In this document: piece after piece, positions 8,872 to 17,077 of the stretch
How positions within the stretch are numbered: position 1 is the stretch's first letter
Layout of the letters: each line of letters begins with the position of its first letter
Assembly: GCF_003268025.1 (NCBI RefSeq)
Contig: NZ_QLUW01000001.1
Location: forward strand, 248,001-312,000
Direction of reading: 5' to 3'
Origin: Paenibacillus montanisoli
Lineage (GTDB): Bacteria; Bacillota; Bacilli; Paenibacillales; Paenibacillaceae
DNA: 64,000 bases
Made by a program: the position numbers and the translations under genes
The notes under the pieces: generated by a model
What the model was told of the DNA's origin: nothing
What the model saw: only the letters and a program-made list of their open reading frames with translations
The model's database searches: none

Positions 8872-9813
8872 TTAACTAATGCGAACCAGCTTGGTTACCC
8901 GGCCATATTGGGTCCATTCCGCTACCAGCACGTTGCCGTCGGCATCTACGCAGAGGCCGTGAGGAGAGCTGAAGCGGTTAGGACGGAAATAGTCAAGCGG
9001 CAGGTTCGGCCAGTTTTCTTGCTTGTAAGCTTGCTGATCTTCGCCCAGGTGGGTGATAAGCTTGTCATTGCGGTCGAAAATCGTAACGCGGCTGTGCAAG
9101 TCAGGGAAGTAGACTTCATCGCCGTAATAGAAGAAGTTGTCGGGCATATCCATGTTCTCATCGATAATTCGCGTAAATTGGCCGTCAAGCGTAAACACTT
9201 GGATGCGGTGGTTTCCGCGATCCGCCACGTATATTTCAGGCTCGTCGTGACGCAGGTCGATGGAAACGCCGTGAGGGCAGCTCAGCTTGCCGATCTCCTT
9301 GCCATTGCCGCCCCAAGAACGGATGTATTCTCCGCTAGATGTATACTGATGAATGTAGCTTTGGCCATAGCCGTCCGCGACATAGATATCGCCATTCGGC
9401 GCAACCGCTACATCGGTCGGAACGAATTTACGCTCATCGTCGTAAATGTCAGGCAAATTCGGCGTGCCGATCGTCAGCAATACTTCGCCGTCCAGCGTCG
9501 TCTTGACCACGCGTCCGTTGCAGTCGGTCAAATAGAAGAACTCTTCGCCGTTCTCGGAGTTCAAGAGGAAGCCATGAGCGCCGCCAGCATATTCGTCGCC
9601 CCAGGAAGACACGTAGTTGCCTTCCTGGTCGAACTTCACGCATGTCGGGGCATTCGTGTGAAATACGTAAACGTTACCTTGAGAGTCTACTTCGATGCCG
9701 TGCGTATAACCAAATTTGATATTCTCCGGAAGTTTGAGCCAATCTTGGACTACCTCGTATAAATGTGTACCGCTTCCTACTATAACTTTGTCGTTACCTA
9801 CCGTTACTGACAT
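8872..9813 (-). CDS. NHL-repeat beta-propeller protein
   Basis: Protein of 313 residues made of about six NHL-type blades; recurring units of the form GNVYVFHT, GDIYVADGYG, PEIYVADRGNHRIQVF and GNVLVAEW mark blade strands. Full-length bacterial relatives include the lyase domain of peptidyl-amidating enzymes and secreted lactonase-like propellers, but no signal peptide or clear catalytic set is visible here. It starts with ATG behind GGAGGTAATGAGGGG. It is monocistronic, with its own terminator, and converges on the GH38 operon. Ligand or enzymatic role unknown; the fold assignment is firm. Confidence 0.82.
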   Translation of the reverse strand: MSVTVGNDKVIVGSGTHLYEVVQDWLKLPENIKFGYTHGIEVDSQGNVYVFHTNAPTCVKFDQEGNYVSSWGDEYAGGAHGFLLNSENGEEFFYLTDCNGRVVKTTLDGEVLLTIGTPNLPDIYDDERKFVPTDVAVAPNGDIYVADGYGQSYIHQYTSSGEYIRSWGGNGKEIGKLSCPHGVSIDLRHDEPEIYVADRGNHRIQVFTLDGQFTRIIDENMDMPDNFFYYGDEVYFPDLHSRVTIFDRNDKLITHLGEDQQAYKQENWPNLPLDYFRPNRFSSPHGLCVDADGNVLVAEWTQYGRVTKLVRIS

Positions 9814-9974
9814 CCCCTCATTACCTCCGACTATTATTTTGAATGATTACATCCTTCTTAATACTATCAAAAGATTCCTTGTGCTACCATTTCGATCTAC
9901 CGACAGACGAGTATGAAAATGGTTCTAATGAGGTGGAAACTTGATTATTTCGGGAAGGTCAGTAAGAAAGGGTT

Positions 9975-10196
9975 ATGTTCAAACAGAGAAGTCGCTTCGG
10001 TAGGTTTATCGATGAGCAGTTAGGATATGGCGGCCAGGAACGCATCAAAGAGGAAACGGGATTGACCCGGGAGACAGTTTCGAAGGCATGTAACAAACAG
10101 GAGTACACCCCTAAAGGTGGAATATTGAAGCTGCTCCTTCAAGCAACCAAGCACTTAACCGGCAAGAACGTAAAGAAAGACGATTTCTGGGCATGA
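9975..10196 (+). CDS. Small Cro/XRE-like DNA-binding protein
   Basis: Basic 73-residue protein. Residues 20-45 (QERIKEETGLTRETVSKACN) fit a helix-turn-helix recognition unit like those of small phage-type repressors found in Bacillus and Paenibacillus genomes. It starts with ATG after AGAAAGGG. The unknown gene at 10219 follows after 22 bp, so the two are probably co-transcribed. Together with the integrase remnant 7 kb downstream, this suggests relics of an integrated element. It could equally be a stand-alone chromosomal regulator. Confidence 0.65.
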   Translation: MFKQRSRFGRFIDEQLGYGGQERIKEETGLTRETVSKACNKQEYTPKGGILKLLLQATKHLTGKNVKKDDFWA

Positions 10197-10218
10197 AGGA
10201 CGAGAGGAAGAACACAGA

Positions 10219-10518
10219 ATGAACAACAAGTCGCTATCAAAATACAACGTAGAGCAGTGGCAGGAATTAAGTGCACGGACTAACGAGGTTCGCAACGAGC
10301 TATCGCAAATAATGGCTGATTTCCGCCACCTATTAACACAAAAGAAATTACAGCATTTAGAGAAGGCGTACAGGGCGGCCGACATATTCAGAGACGCGGC
10401 AAATGGAAGAATGTATGATGTGATCGGAGACGAGGCGGCCTTTAGCGTGGTATATGGCGGTCATTATAAGCCGCAAGAGGTCATCTGTTCTCGCTGCCAT
10501 TGTTTTTACGCTTTGTAG
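10219..10518 (+). CDS. Hypothetical protein, helical N-terminus, C-terminal CxxC
   Basis: Product of 99 residues I do not recognise. The first 60 residues are predicted helical and charged, with coiled-coil-like spacing. The end carries ICSRCHCFYAL, a possible metal-binding CxxCxC. A GAGAGGAAG site precedes the ATG. It follows the small Cro-like gene by 22 bp and is followed by a hairpin-repeat terminator at 10639, consistent with a two-gene transcript. Probably of phage or plasmid origin, but nothing in the sequence proves it. Confidence 0.5.
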   Translation: MNNKSLSKYNVEQWQELSARTNEVRNELSQIMADFRHLLTQKKLQHLEKAYRAADIFRDAANGRMYDVIGDEAAFSVVYGGHYKPQEVICSRCHCFYAL

Positions 10519-10638
10519 TTGCTCCGTCGAAAATGACATAGCTACTTAAGGGGAGGGGGTTAACCTGCCAACAGCGCCAATGCGGCCACTCCCCACATCC
10601 ATGCAGCACATACGCCACTTCCGACAAGAAACCAATTG

Positions 10639-10678
10639 AAAACCGCTAATCCAGTACATTGGTTGGCGGTTTTTGTTT
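10639..10678 (+). repeat. Dispersed hairpin repeat B, copy 1 (terminator-like)
   Basis: AAAACCGCTAATCC pairs with GGTTGGCGGTTTT, followed by TTTTGTTTT. Near-identical copies occur at 16565-16605 and 16793-16832. Here it probably terminates the two-gene transcript ending at 10518. The rest of the gap to 10831 holds the sigma-K-like promoter described next. Confidence 0.7.
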
Positions 10679-10770
10679 TGCACATAAAACGAACCGTTTA
10701 GACGGCTGCTGATAGCATTTATTATAAAAAATAGGTCCATAATACAAATAATAGAATTTTTACAAATATG

Positions 10771-10799
10771 AACCAAATGTACAAGCTTTTCATAGAATA
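10771..10799 (+). promoter_or_regulatory. Sigma-K-like promoter (late mother-cell sporulation)
   Basis: AACC at 10771-10774, 16 bp, then CATAGAATA at 10791-10799. This matches the Bacillus sigma-K pattern mACm-N16-CATAnnnTA exactly and lies 33 bp upstream of the start at 10832. It predicts expression in the mother cell late in sporulation. It is inferred by pattern only; sigma-E has a similar -10 element. Confidence 0.6.
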
Positions 10800-10831
10800 A
10801 AGCAACTCTCTAGAAAGGAAGTGATGTAAAG

Positions 10832-11269
10832 ATGCCTCATAAAAGCAAAGGCAGCAATGGCAGCAATGGAAGCAAAGGCGAAAGCAGTGGTGTTATAACA
10901 CTACTGAACAATCTTGCAATTGGTCAGTTTATTAATAGGATCGAATTGGACAATGGAAATGTTCTAGTATTCGTTAAATGGGCTAGTTTTGAAAACGGTA
11001 ACGCAACGTTTGTTACTAGTGGTATATTTGGAGGTCAAATAGTAGAGGTACCAGTAGGCAAAATCACCGCTATTCTCCTTGAATCACTTGAAAAAAATAA
11101 GAACGTAAGCAAAGACGAAAAAACCGTCACGGTGGAAGAACCAACTGTGATGGCTTTTTTGTTTTGCCCGCGAACCGCGAACCGTTCCTTTATGTGTTGT
11201 GAATCGGACTGGTCTATCCGCGAATGCTTAATCCGCATCGCTATGATCCTGCAATCATTGATTATATGA
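10832..11269 (+). CDS. Putative spore-associated protein with read-through C-terminus
   Basis: Frame of 145 codons. The N-terminus is a low-complexity Ser/Gly/Asn/Lys stretch (about 3-20), followed by a compact hydrophobic domain, GVITLLNNLAIGQFINRIEL to about residue 90, of unknown family. The start has a strong AAAGGAAGTGATG site and a sigma-K-like promoter, suggesting a spore coat or exosporium component. The frame runs without a stop through a rho-independent terminator at 11122-11165 and another 100 bp, so residues beyond about 97 probably do not belong to the ancestral protein. This looks like loss of the native stop codon, or a deletion joining it to the truncated dioxygenase behind it. 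Confidence 0.6.
   Translation: MPHKSKGSNGSNGSKGESSGVITLLNNLAIGQFINRIELDNGNVLVFVKWASFENGNATFVTSGIFGGQIVEVPVGKITAILLESLEKNKNVSKDEKTVTVEEPTVMAFLFCPRTANRSFMCCESDWSIRECLIRIAMILQSLII
11122..11165 (+). terminator. Terminator lying inside the 10832 reading frame
   Basis: AACCGTCACGGT pairs with ACTGTGATGGCTT using a few G-U pairs, followed by TTTTTTGTTTTG. It would end transcription of the gene at 10832 although translation continues in frame through it. Confidence 0.7.
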
Positions 11270-11829
11270 TCCATCCGCCGATTATGGATGTGCTTGCCGA
11301 GCTGTTCGAGGAAGAGCCGCTTGCATCGCAAAGTATGTTTTATTTCAAGCCGCCGGGTGCGAAAGGCCAGGCGCTGCATCAGGACAATTATTATTTGAAG
11401 GTGTCGCCTGGCAATTGTATGGCAGCTTGGGTGGCCATTGACCCAGCGGATCAAGAGAATGGCGGGATGCTCGTGGTGCCTGGCACAAGCAATCTGGAAA
11501 TCCTTTGTCCGCATGAAGCCGACCCGGAGCAATCCTTTACGAATGAAGAAGTCGATGTCCCGGAGGGGCTGATTGCTGTTCCCATGAATATGCAAGCAGG
11601 GGATACGCTGTTCTTTAATGGAAGCGTCATTCACGGCTCCTATCCTAACAACTCATCAAGTCGATTCCGGCGGGCTTTTATCGCTCACTATGCCGGGATC
11701 TCTTCCGTCAAGGTGATGGAAGACACGCTGTACGATAGACAAGGAAATGTTATTTTACGAGAAGTCGATGAGAGTTCTATACCATGTGGCACTGAGTTCG
11801 CTTCGTACACATCTAAAGATTATTATTGA
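11203..11829 (+). pseudogene. 5'-truncated phytanoyl-CoA dioxygenase family gene
   Basis: Encodes the C-terminal two-thirds of a Fe(II)/2-oxoglutarate dioxygenase of the PhyH type. The iron ligands are visible as HQD (near residue 52 from the ATG at 11224) and the distal His in NGSVIHGSYPN, with an Arg that would bind 2-oxoglutarate in SRFRRAF. Family members are usually 260-300 residues. Here an in-frame stop at 11200-11202 cuts the frame, no ribosome site precedes the ATG, and a terminator lies just upstream. The homologous sequence appears to begin before the ATG, so the N-terminal domain was lost by deletion. A shortened active enzyme is possible but unlikely. Confidence 0.7.
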
Positions 11830-11896
11830 TAAAACGAGTACGAAGAGGATTCTTATCTTACGCTTCTACGGCATTATATGGAGGTGAGCGCTTCTT

Positions 11897-12778
11897 ATGC
11901 GCTACAGTGTCGGGAATTCCATCTTCGGTATGAGTGATTACCCTGCCCGTGGTGGAGAATGGTCGATTGTACGGAAAATCGAGGAGCTGCACAACAGAGG
12001 ATACGACCATCTGGAAGGGGATTTTGGCGGTTTGGACAGAAGCCTCGTGCGGCGACTGGCTGCCGATGCCGGCCTGGAACTCGGATATATCCGTTTCGGT
12101 GTTCGTTCTGATGCCGATATGGAAGGACTGCTACGCGAGGCTGGTGAAGCGGGGGGCTCCTACGTGGTGGCGATCGTAGGGCACGCGTTTGATTCGGTGG
12201 ATAAGACCGTGGACACGGTCGGACGCTACAGGGAAATGGCGCGCAAGGCGGGATTGCCCTTCCTGCTCGAGACGCACCGCGATTCGGCAACGCAAGATTT
12301 ACTAAGATTGAACGAGGTGCTTCGGCAATTGCCGGATCTCGATCTGATGGTCGATCTTTCGCATATGCTCGTGGCGGGCGAAATAACGGATGATTTGTAC
12401 GAGCCGTACGCGGAACGGCTGCAGCCGATACTGGAACGGGCTTGCGGTTATCACGGACGGATCTCGAATGGCAATCAAATTCAGATCGGATTACTGGGCG
12501 GAAATGATCCGGCGGCGGAGCGATTCGGCAGCTTGTGGGCAAAGGGGCTTGCGGCATGGAAGAAACGGACTGAAGCGGAGGAGAAGTTTTTTCGCTTTAC
12601 AGTCGAACTGGGGCCGCCACCCTACGCGCTGACAATCCGACGCAGTGATGGGACAGAGGCCGAGCTGCATGACCGATTGGAGCAGGGGGAGCTGCTGAGA
12701 CGGCTTTTCTCTGACGTATGGGAGCGTGTGATCGGACAAGATGATCGCAATGTCGGAGCGGGGGAAAAGCAGACATGA
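11897..12778 (+). CDS. Sugar phosphate isomerase/epimerase-like TIM-barrel protein
   Basis: Protein of 293 residues of the xylose-isomerase-like TIM-barrel (AP_endonuc_2) superfamily. Indicators are the early strand GYDHLEGDFGG, the metal-ligand-type Glu in FLLETHRDS (about residue 120), the following LMVDLSH with Asp and His, and the later HGRISNGNQIQ strand. Such proteins isomerise or epimerise sugars or inositols, or act as dehydratases. ATG follows GGAGGTGAGCG. It lies 67 bp after the dioxygenase remnant, a pairing common in sugar-utilisation loci, so the two may once have formed an operon. Specific substrate unknown. Confidence 0.75.
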   Translation: MRYSVGNSIFGMSDYPARGGEWSIVRKIEELHNRGYDHLEGDFGGLDRSLVRRLAADAGLELGYIRFGVRSDADMEGLLREAGEAGGSYVVAIVGHAFDSVDKTVDTVGRYREMARKAGLPFLLETHRDSATQDLLRLNEVLRQLPDLDLMVDLSHMLVAGEITDDLYEPYAERLQPILERACGYHGRISNGNQIQIGLLGGNDPAAERFGSLWAKGLAAWKKRTEAEEKFFRFTVELGPPPYALTIRRSDGTEAELHDRLEQGELLRRLFSDVWERVIGQDDRNVGAGEKQT

Positions 12779-12883
12779 AGAGCGGTACGAAAGTTCAATA
12801 AATGTAACACGATTGAAATCCGATCTTCATCTCGGTTTAATGAAGTGCGTCTATAATAAATCTCGACCCCCTTTATATAACCT

Positions 12884-12917
12884 AGACCCGCAGCCCGTTG
12901 CTGTGGGTCTCTTTTTT
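12884..12917 (+). terminator. Rho-independent terminator
   Basis: AGACCCGCAGC pairs with GCTGTGGGTCT and is followed by CTTTTTT. It ends the isomerase transcript 105 bp after its stop codon. Confidence 0.85.
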
Positions 12918-13147
12918 AGGTGAAGTAACGGACAGTAATCAATCAAGAACTCAAGAGGGATTCAATCAAGCGTCGTTATGGACCCCAAAATATATAAATT
13001 TTCATCGAGCACAACCTCCATGTGATCGGGTAAATACATGAGGTAATGCATTTACGTACGCTCAATCAGGGCTGCCGCAAAAAATCGGCAGCCTTTCGTG
13101 TGTTTTAAGTGGGAGGAGGCAACCTCCGGAATAGATATTGCAGCGAC
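12918..13147. other. Gene-free spacer with a GC-rich hairpin
   Basis: No coding frame is supported. GGCTGCCG at 13070-13077 pairs with CGGCAGCC at 13086-13093, followed by TTTCG. It could serve as a weak terminator between the convergent isomerase and tetR-type genes. A near-perfect inverted repeat (GTAAATACAT / ATGCATTTAC) lies at 13030-13055. Confidence 0.4.
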
Positions 13148-13720
13148 TTAGGTGTTAGTTAGCTGAGACTCAATCAGAATCATCGCCCCATTATAAAAAT
13201 TATCGCTGTCAAATGCCGGCTTATGGATATAGGCATCCACGAAAGCACCACCGTATAGCATTTCCAGTTGTGCAGCTAAAGCTTCAGGATTCCTAACCTT
13301 AGCTTGGCGGGCGATGTTCGCGAGCTCGCCCTCACGAACCACGCGGCATTTCAAAGCTGCCTGGTGGCCGGGATGCGTGGAATCGGGGAACTCAAGCAGC
13401 GTATTCGTAAAGGGACACCCGCGAAAATTAGGTAGCCGCATGCCTTCCGATAAGAAGCGAATGAAATGATGCAGCTGCTTAACCGGTTCATCCGGGTACA
13501 ACTTTTTTGCTTCTTCAATCTTGGAAAGACTGCGAAGTTGACGAAGTTCCAGAAAAGCAACCACGAGATCATCCTTTGTTGCGAAATTTCGGTAAAAGCT
13601 GGCTTTGGCAACCCCTGACTCGGCTATAATCCGGTCAATTCCCACAGCACGTATCCCATCTGAATAGAATAATTCGGAGGCTACTCGTAAAATACGCTCC
13701 TTAGCAGATTCTTTTTTCAT
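13148..13720 (-). CDS. TetR/AcrR-family repressor
   Basis: Regulator of 190 residues. The N-terminal helix-turn-helix domain (about 5-55) reads through GIRAVGIDRIIAESGVAKAS with the typical FYRNFATKDDLV extension. The C-terminal ligand and dimer domain carries GCPFTNTLLEF, seen in TetR proteins that sense small organic compounds. It is transcribed divergently from the MFS transporter, with paired operator-like palindromes in between, so it most likely represses both itself and the pump until an inducer binds. Confidence 0.9.
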   Translation of the reverse strand: MKKESAKERILRVASELFYSDGIRAVGIDRIIAESGVAKASFYRNFATKDDLVVAFLELRQLRSLSKIEEAKKLYPDEPVKQLHHFIRFLSEGMRLPNFRGCPFTNTLLEFPDSTHPGHQAALKCRVVREGELANIARQAKVRNPEALAAQLEMLYGGAFVDAYIHKPAFDSDNFYNGAMILIESQLTNT

Positions 13721-13748
13721 AATATATGCTCACTTCCTTATTTTTTAG

Positions 13749-13806
13749 TTGACATGAGACAGAATTGTCTGTACCATGTCGTTATAAATGATACAGACCT
13801 GTCTCC
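13749..13806 (+). promoter_or_regulatory. MFS promoter overlapped by two TetR operator-like palindromes
   Basis: TTGACA at 13749-13754, a 17-bp spacer and TACCAT at 13772-13777 form a sigma-A-type promoter reading toward the transporter. A palindrome GAGACAGAATTGTCTGTAC (13756-13774) fills its spacer. A second, inverted version of the same motif (ATACAGACCTGTCTCC, 13791-13806) follows 16 bp later. Shared half-sites AGACAG/CTGTCT fit a TetR dimer site, so bound repressor would block the polymerase. Confidence 0.7.
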
Positions 13807-13990
13807 ATCATATTAGCTAAGAGACTCGATACTGTCAATTTTTATAATGATTACGAGGGATAGGGGGACTATACACTACGGGAATAAACAAAAGTGTAGC
13901 TAATGAAGCTTTCAAAACAGTTTTAGACCGAGCCATTCTACAAGCAACTAAAAAGCATCTGAATCGGCTTTGCGAAATGGAGGCAATATA

Positions 13991-15208
13991 ATGAAAAGCT
14001 TTTCATCTAAAGCGGCATTTTGGATTGTCGCCTGGTTACTCGTAATGTGTTTATGGTCCAGCGCAGCCACTTCCATTGTGTTTCCGGAATATGCATCGCA
14101 GTGGCACCTTCCCAAATCAATTACTACAGGCATCTTTGCTATATATCCGATTGTTATTATAGTTGTACTCTTGATATTTGGTAATATTTCTGATTACATC
14201 GGACGACGGAACACTTTGATTACTGGACTCCTATTTCTCCTGCTCGGAGCTTTGGATTTGGCTTTAGCTCCAAACATGTACTGGCTGTTTGTTGCTCGAG
14301 CGCTGCAAGGCATAGGAGTCGGATTTATGGCGGGGGCGGGAGCGGCAGCTCTTGTAGAATTTAATCCTACCTCTAATCAGAAGTTTCCTGGATCAATAAA
14401 CACGATTACTCAGTCTGTAGGTGTGTGTCTTGTAACAATTATCGGTGCAGCCCTAATTAAATATGCGCCATTTCCGCTGCATTTAAGTTATTGGGTATTA
14501 GCATTGCTTTTATTGGTTAGCATCATTCTTTGTATCTTTCTTCCGCAGAAAAAAACACATCCATCTACTGGTAAAACTAATTGGAAACCAGCGGGGATTA
14601 AAGTACCGCAAGGATTATGGGGCATTTATCTCTTGGCAGCATTAGCCGCAGGAATCGGCTTTGCCCAAGGCGGCACGTTCTTATCGCTTGGGGCTCAAAT
14701 TGCGCGTGATGTCGTGGGGACAAAAGACATTCTTGTGATCGGTACGGTTTTGTCGATTTCGTACTTGCTGATTGCGGTGGCTGGAATTATTGCCGGACGT
14801 CTGGGTCCCCTAACTTCAGTTCGTGCAGGAGGGGTTTCGATACTCTTGACTATGGTTTTTCTCGTCATGGCGTCGGAGTTTCATTCATTCGTAATATTTG
14901 TTATTTCTGCGATTCTCGGCGGACTTGGCTATGGATTCTCTGTAGCGGGAGGAATCGGCCTTGCTTCGATCAACGCGCCTTCCCAATACCGTTCGCAGTT
15001 TTTATCTGCAGTTTTTGTCGTCTCCTATGTAATGCAAGGGGCCAGCGCATATGGCGGCGGCGTAGCTTCCACCGTTTATGGCTTTAGCTCCGCAATATGG
15101 ATTCTTGCAATTATAATCAGCATAATTACTTTCATAACGTTAATGCTTACCATGATAAGCAGCAAGAAAATGGTTTCTGCAATTGCTGTACCGAAAAGTA
15201 CCAGATGA
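13991..15208 (+). CDS. MFS efflux transporter
   Basis: Twelve-helix major facilitator of 405 residues. The loop 2-3 signature is GNISDYIGRRNTL, and the helix 4 and 5 region includes ARALQGIGVGFMAGAGAAAL, typical of drug/proton antiporters of the DHA1 type. I placed the start at ATG 13991 because GGAGG lies 7 bp upstream; a TTG at 13970 would add seven residues reading through that site. The divergent TetR gene and operators indicate inducible export of a toxic compound. Confidence 0.88.
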   Translation: MKSFSSKAAFWIVAWLLVMCLWSSAATSIVFPEYASQWHLPKSITTGIFAIYPIVIIVVLLIFGNISDYIGRRNTLITGLLFLLLGALDLALAPNMYWLFVARALQGIGVGFMAGAGAAALVEFNPTSNQKFPGSINTITQSVGVCLVTIIGAALIKYAPFPLHLSYWVLALLLLVSIILCIFLPQKKTHPSTGKTNWKPAGIKVPQGLWGIYLLAALAAGIGFAQGGTFLSLGAQIARDVVGTKDILVIGTVLSISYLLIAVAGIIAGRLGPLTSVRAGGVSILLTMVFLVMASEFHSFVIFVISAILGGLGYGFSVAGGIGLASINAPSQYRSQFLSAVFVVSYVMQGASAYGGGVASTVYGFSSAIWILAIIISIITFITLMLTMISSKKMVSAIAVPKSTR

Positions 15209-15308
15209 AATTCGTTAGAATGAAAAGTGAACCAGGGACAGAGAGACTAAGTTTGAAAAACGATCTTCCACGGCGCAGCCAAACAATTTGCTAACCTATA
15301 AAAAACAC

Positions 15309-15357
15309 GAGGTGCCGTAACAGGCATCTTTTTTTGCGCTCAATGAGCGTCTTTTTG
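15309..15357 (+). terminator. Double terminator after the MFS gene
   Basis: GAGGTGCC/GGCATCTT followed by a seven-T run at 15329-15335, and a second small hairpin GCGCTCAATGAGCG followed by TCTTTTTG. Nothing else is visible in the 385-bp gap up to 15593. Confidence 0.65.
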
Positions 15358-15593
15358 TTTCTTTTCATACAAAAGAAAAACCGGTCTTGCGGATAGAAGT
15401 AAATGGGATTACTTCGTTTGACCAAAGTTCGCCACCTTCCGTTTTTAAACAGATTATTCACCCGACTACCGCCTGCTTGGATGTATGACAGGGATATATG
15501 TCTCTTACCTGCTCGGCTGCACTGTTCTAAACATAGAAGCTTACACATCTCCTATAAAAGAACGCATTATTTATACATAGAAGGAGGACGTGT

Positions 15594-16280
15594 ATGGCGA
15601 AACTGAAGCAATTTTTCGCAAAGTATTCGCTCGTAAAAGGTGTTCTCATTGGTGTGCTAGTGATGTCTACATTCTTTGGAGTGACAACCGCTTTGGGAGA
15701 CGGCCAAAACTTGACCTACTATGCTTGCGTGAATAACAGCTCTGGCACAATTAAAATGGTAGATTCAGGAAAGACCTGTGGTACTAACGAGCTGTGGATT
15801 GTTTGGAATCAAAAAGGCGATCCAGGACCAAAAGGCGATCCAGGGCCTGCGGGTGCTGATGGAGCTATCGGACCGCAGGGACCTGCAGGACCACAAGGAC
15901 CGCCAGGATCACAAAATGATCAAAAGATTATTTTTGGATACTATGGTGGTAGTGGTACTTCTTTAACTAAAGGGAATGCCAATGCTACCGTAACAGCCCT
16001 TGATATGGGTGGTCCAGGATTTGCAATTGTATTTCCACCGAACAGTTTCGACTCAAATGTTCTAGTTACGGGAGATACGTTACTTCAAGACGTGGAGATG
16101 GTAGTTCATAAACTCACTCTTTCACCTGTAGATCATAAATTATCTTTTACTGATACAAGTATTAGTGGAACAACCATTTGTACTCCAGAACCTGATGGTA
16201 GTCTAAAACTTTATGTACACCATCCTAATAATACTATCACTCTTTCCGCCTTCACTATCTCTTTAGTAGAAGCTCAGTAA
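15594..16280 (+). CDS. Collagen-like surface protein
   Basis: Protein of 228 residues. An N-terminal membrane or signal segment (about 14-36, GVLIGVLVMSTFFGVTTALG) is followed by a short Cys-containing region (YYACVNN, GKTCGTN), about ten Gly-X-Y triplets at 76-105 (GDPGPKGDPGPAGADG...), and a C-terminal domain of about 120 residues rich in beta-type and Thr residues. This architecture resembles collagen-like filaments of the Bacillus exosporium and cell surface, where the C-terminal domain trimerises. Start: ATG behind AAGGAGGACG. It is monocistronic with its own terminator. Location (spore or vegetative surface) is not decided by the sequence. Confidence 0.75.
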   Translation: MAKLKQFFAKYSLVKGVLIGVLVMSTFFGVTTALGDGQNLTYYACVNNSSGTIKMVDSGKTCGTNELWIVWNQKGDPGPKGDPGPAGADGAIGPQGPAGPQGPPGSQNDQKIIFGYYGGSGTSLTKGNANATVTALDMGGPGFAIVFPPNSFDSNVLVTGDTLLQDVEMVVHKLTLSPVDHKLSFTDTSISGTTICTPEPDGSLKLYVHHPNNTITLSAFTISLVEAQ

Positions 16281-16318
16281 GTAAGAATCTATCGTATTAC
16301 AGAAGGACTGTGTTTGGA

Positions 16319-16346
16319 AGGCTGCCTATTTCTGGCAGTCTTTTTT
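16319..16346 (+). terminator. Rho-independent terminator
   Basis: AGGCTGCC pairs with GGCAGTCTT across TATTTCT and is followed by TTTTTCG. It ends the collagen-like gene transcript. Confidence 0.8.
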
Positions 16347-16564
16347 CGTTCTCAATTTGCCGCTCACCTTAATTCTTGGCAAAGGTAGGAGGGCCACCGC
16401 TCGTACTGGAATTAGACATGCCCGCGCTCGAAGAAAAGTTTGAGTGGTACATTCAAGAAACTGAGATTCCAATTATCGCGGAGTCCGCTTATCAGTAACG
16501 GATTCTGAAAGCAATATTTTCAAGATCGCGAAGAAGATCGATCCAAAATGTGATCGGCAGAAAC

Positions 16565-16605
16565 AAACCGCTAATCCAGTAACATGGGTCAGCGGTTTTT
16601 GTTTT
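16565..16605 (+). repeat. Dispersed hairpin repeat B, copy 2
   Basis: AAACCGCTAATCC pairs with GGGTCAGCGGTTTTT, followed by GTTTT. It shares AACCGCTAATCCAGTA with the copies at 10639 and 16793 but has no intact gene upstream to terminate. Confidence 0.7.
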
Positions 16606-16792
16606 AATGAAGGATTACGCCTCAAGATGCCGAATGTTGTCCATGACGGACTAATGACGGAGCGGAATGTCAACGCATGTTGCCGATGACAGACGAGTGG
16701 GATGTCGGCTTAAGATGATGAAGGAGTGACGGATGATGAGGGTATATACGGTCAAATGGGATTGAACACATACGCCCGATCCGTGGGCATGA

Positions 16793-16832
16793 AAAAAACC
16801 GCTAATCCAGTAATGGGTTGGCGGTTTTTTTT
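16793..16832 (+). repeat. Dispersed hairpin repeat B, copy 3
   Basis: AAACCGCTAATCCAGTAATG with GGGTTGGCGGTTTTTTTT. It lies 230 bp from copy 2. Copies 1 and 3 also share ACATACGCC about 20-25 bp upstream, so the repeated unit may extend beyond the hairpin. Confidence 0.7.
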
Positions 16833-17077
16833 CGCTGCATGTATGGCTAACGTTTCGGCGCTGCGTGCTAATTATGGCCTCCTGGGCGTACATTCGAAAA
16901 CAGTAATCGAGAGAATGCGGGAATGCCACCCTAGAAAGATGGACTCAAATATGTTCAACGCGAATCTCCTCCTGTCAGGTATAGAGCCTATTAATAAGTA
17001 ATGCGATTTAAAACGAAAGAATGTCCATTAATTTCTCCAATGTACGTTTTTGATTATCATCGTACATTCATTTCGGC

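Larger units (their letters stand above)
16347..17077. other. Gene-poor stretch with decayed sequence and two hairpin repeats
   Basis: About 730 bp without a convincing gene. A short plus-strand frame ending at 16498 (MPALEEKFEWYIQETEIP...) looks like a C-terminal fragment of an unidentified protein without a start site. Two copies of hairpin repeat B are included, and an integrase fragment follows directly. Together this looks like the worn remains of a mobile element. Confidence 0.5.
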
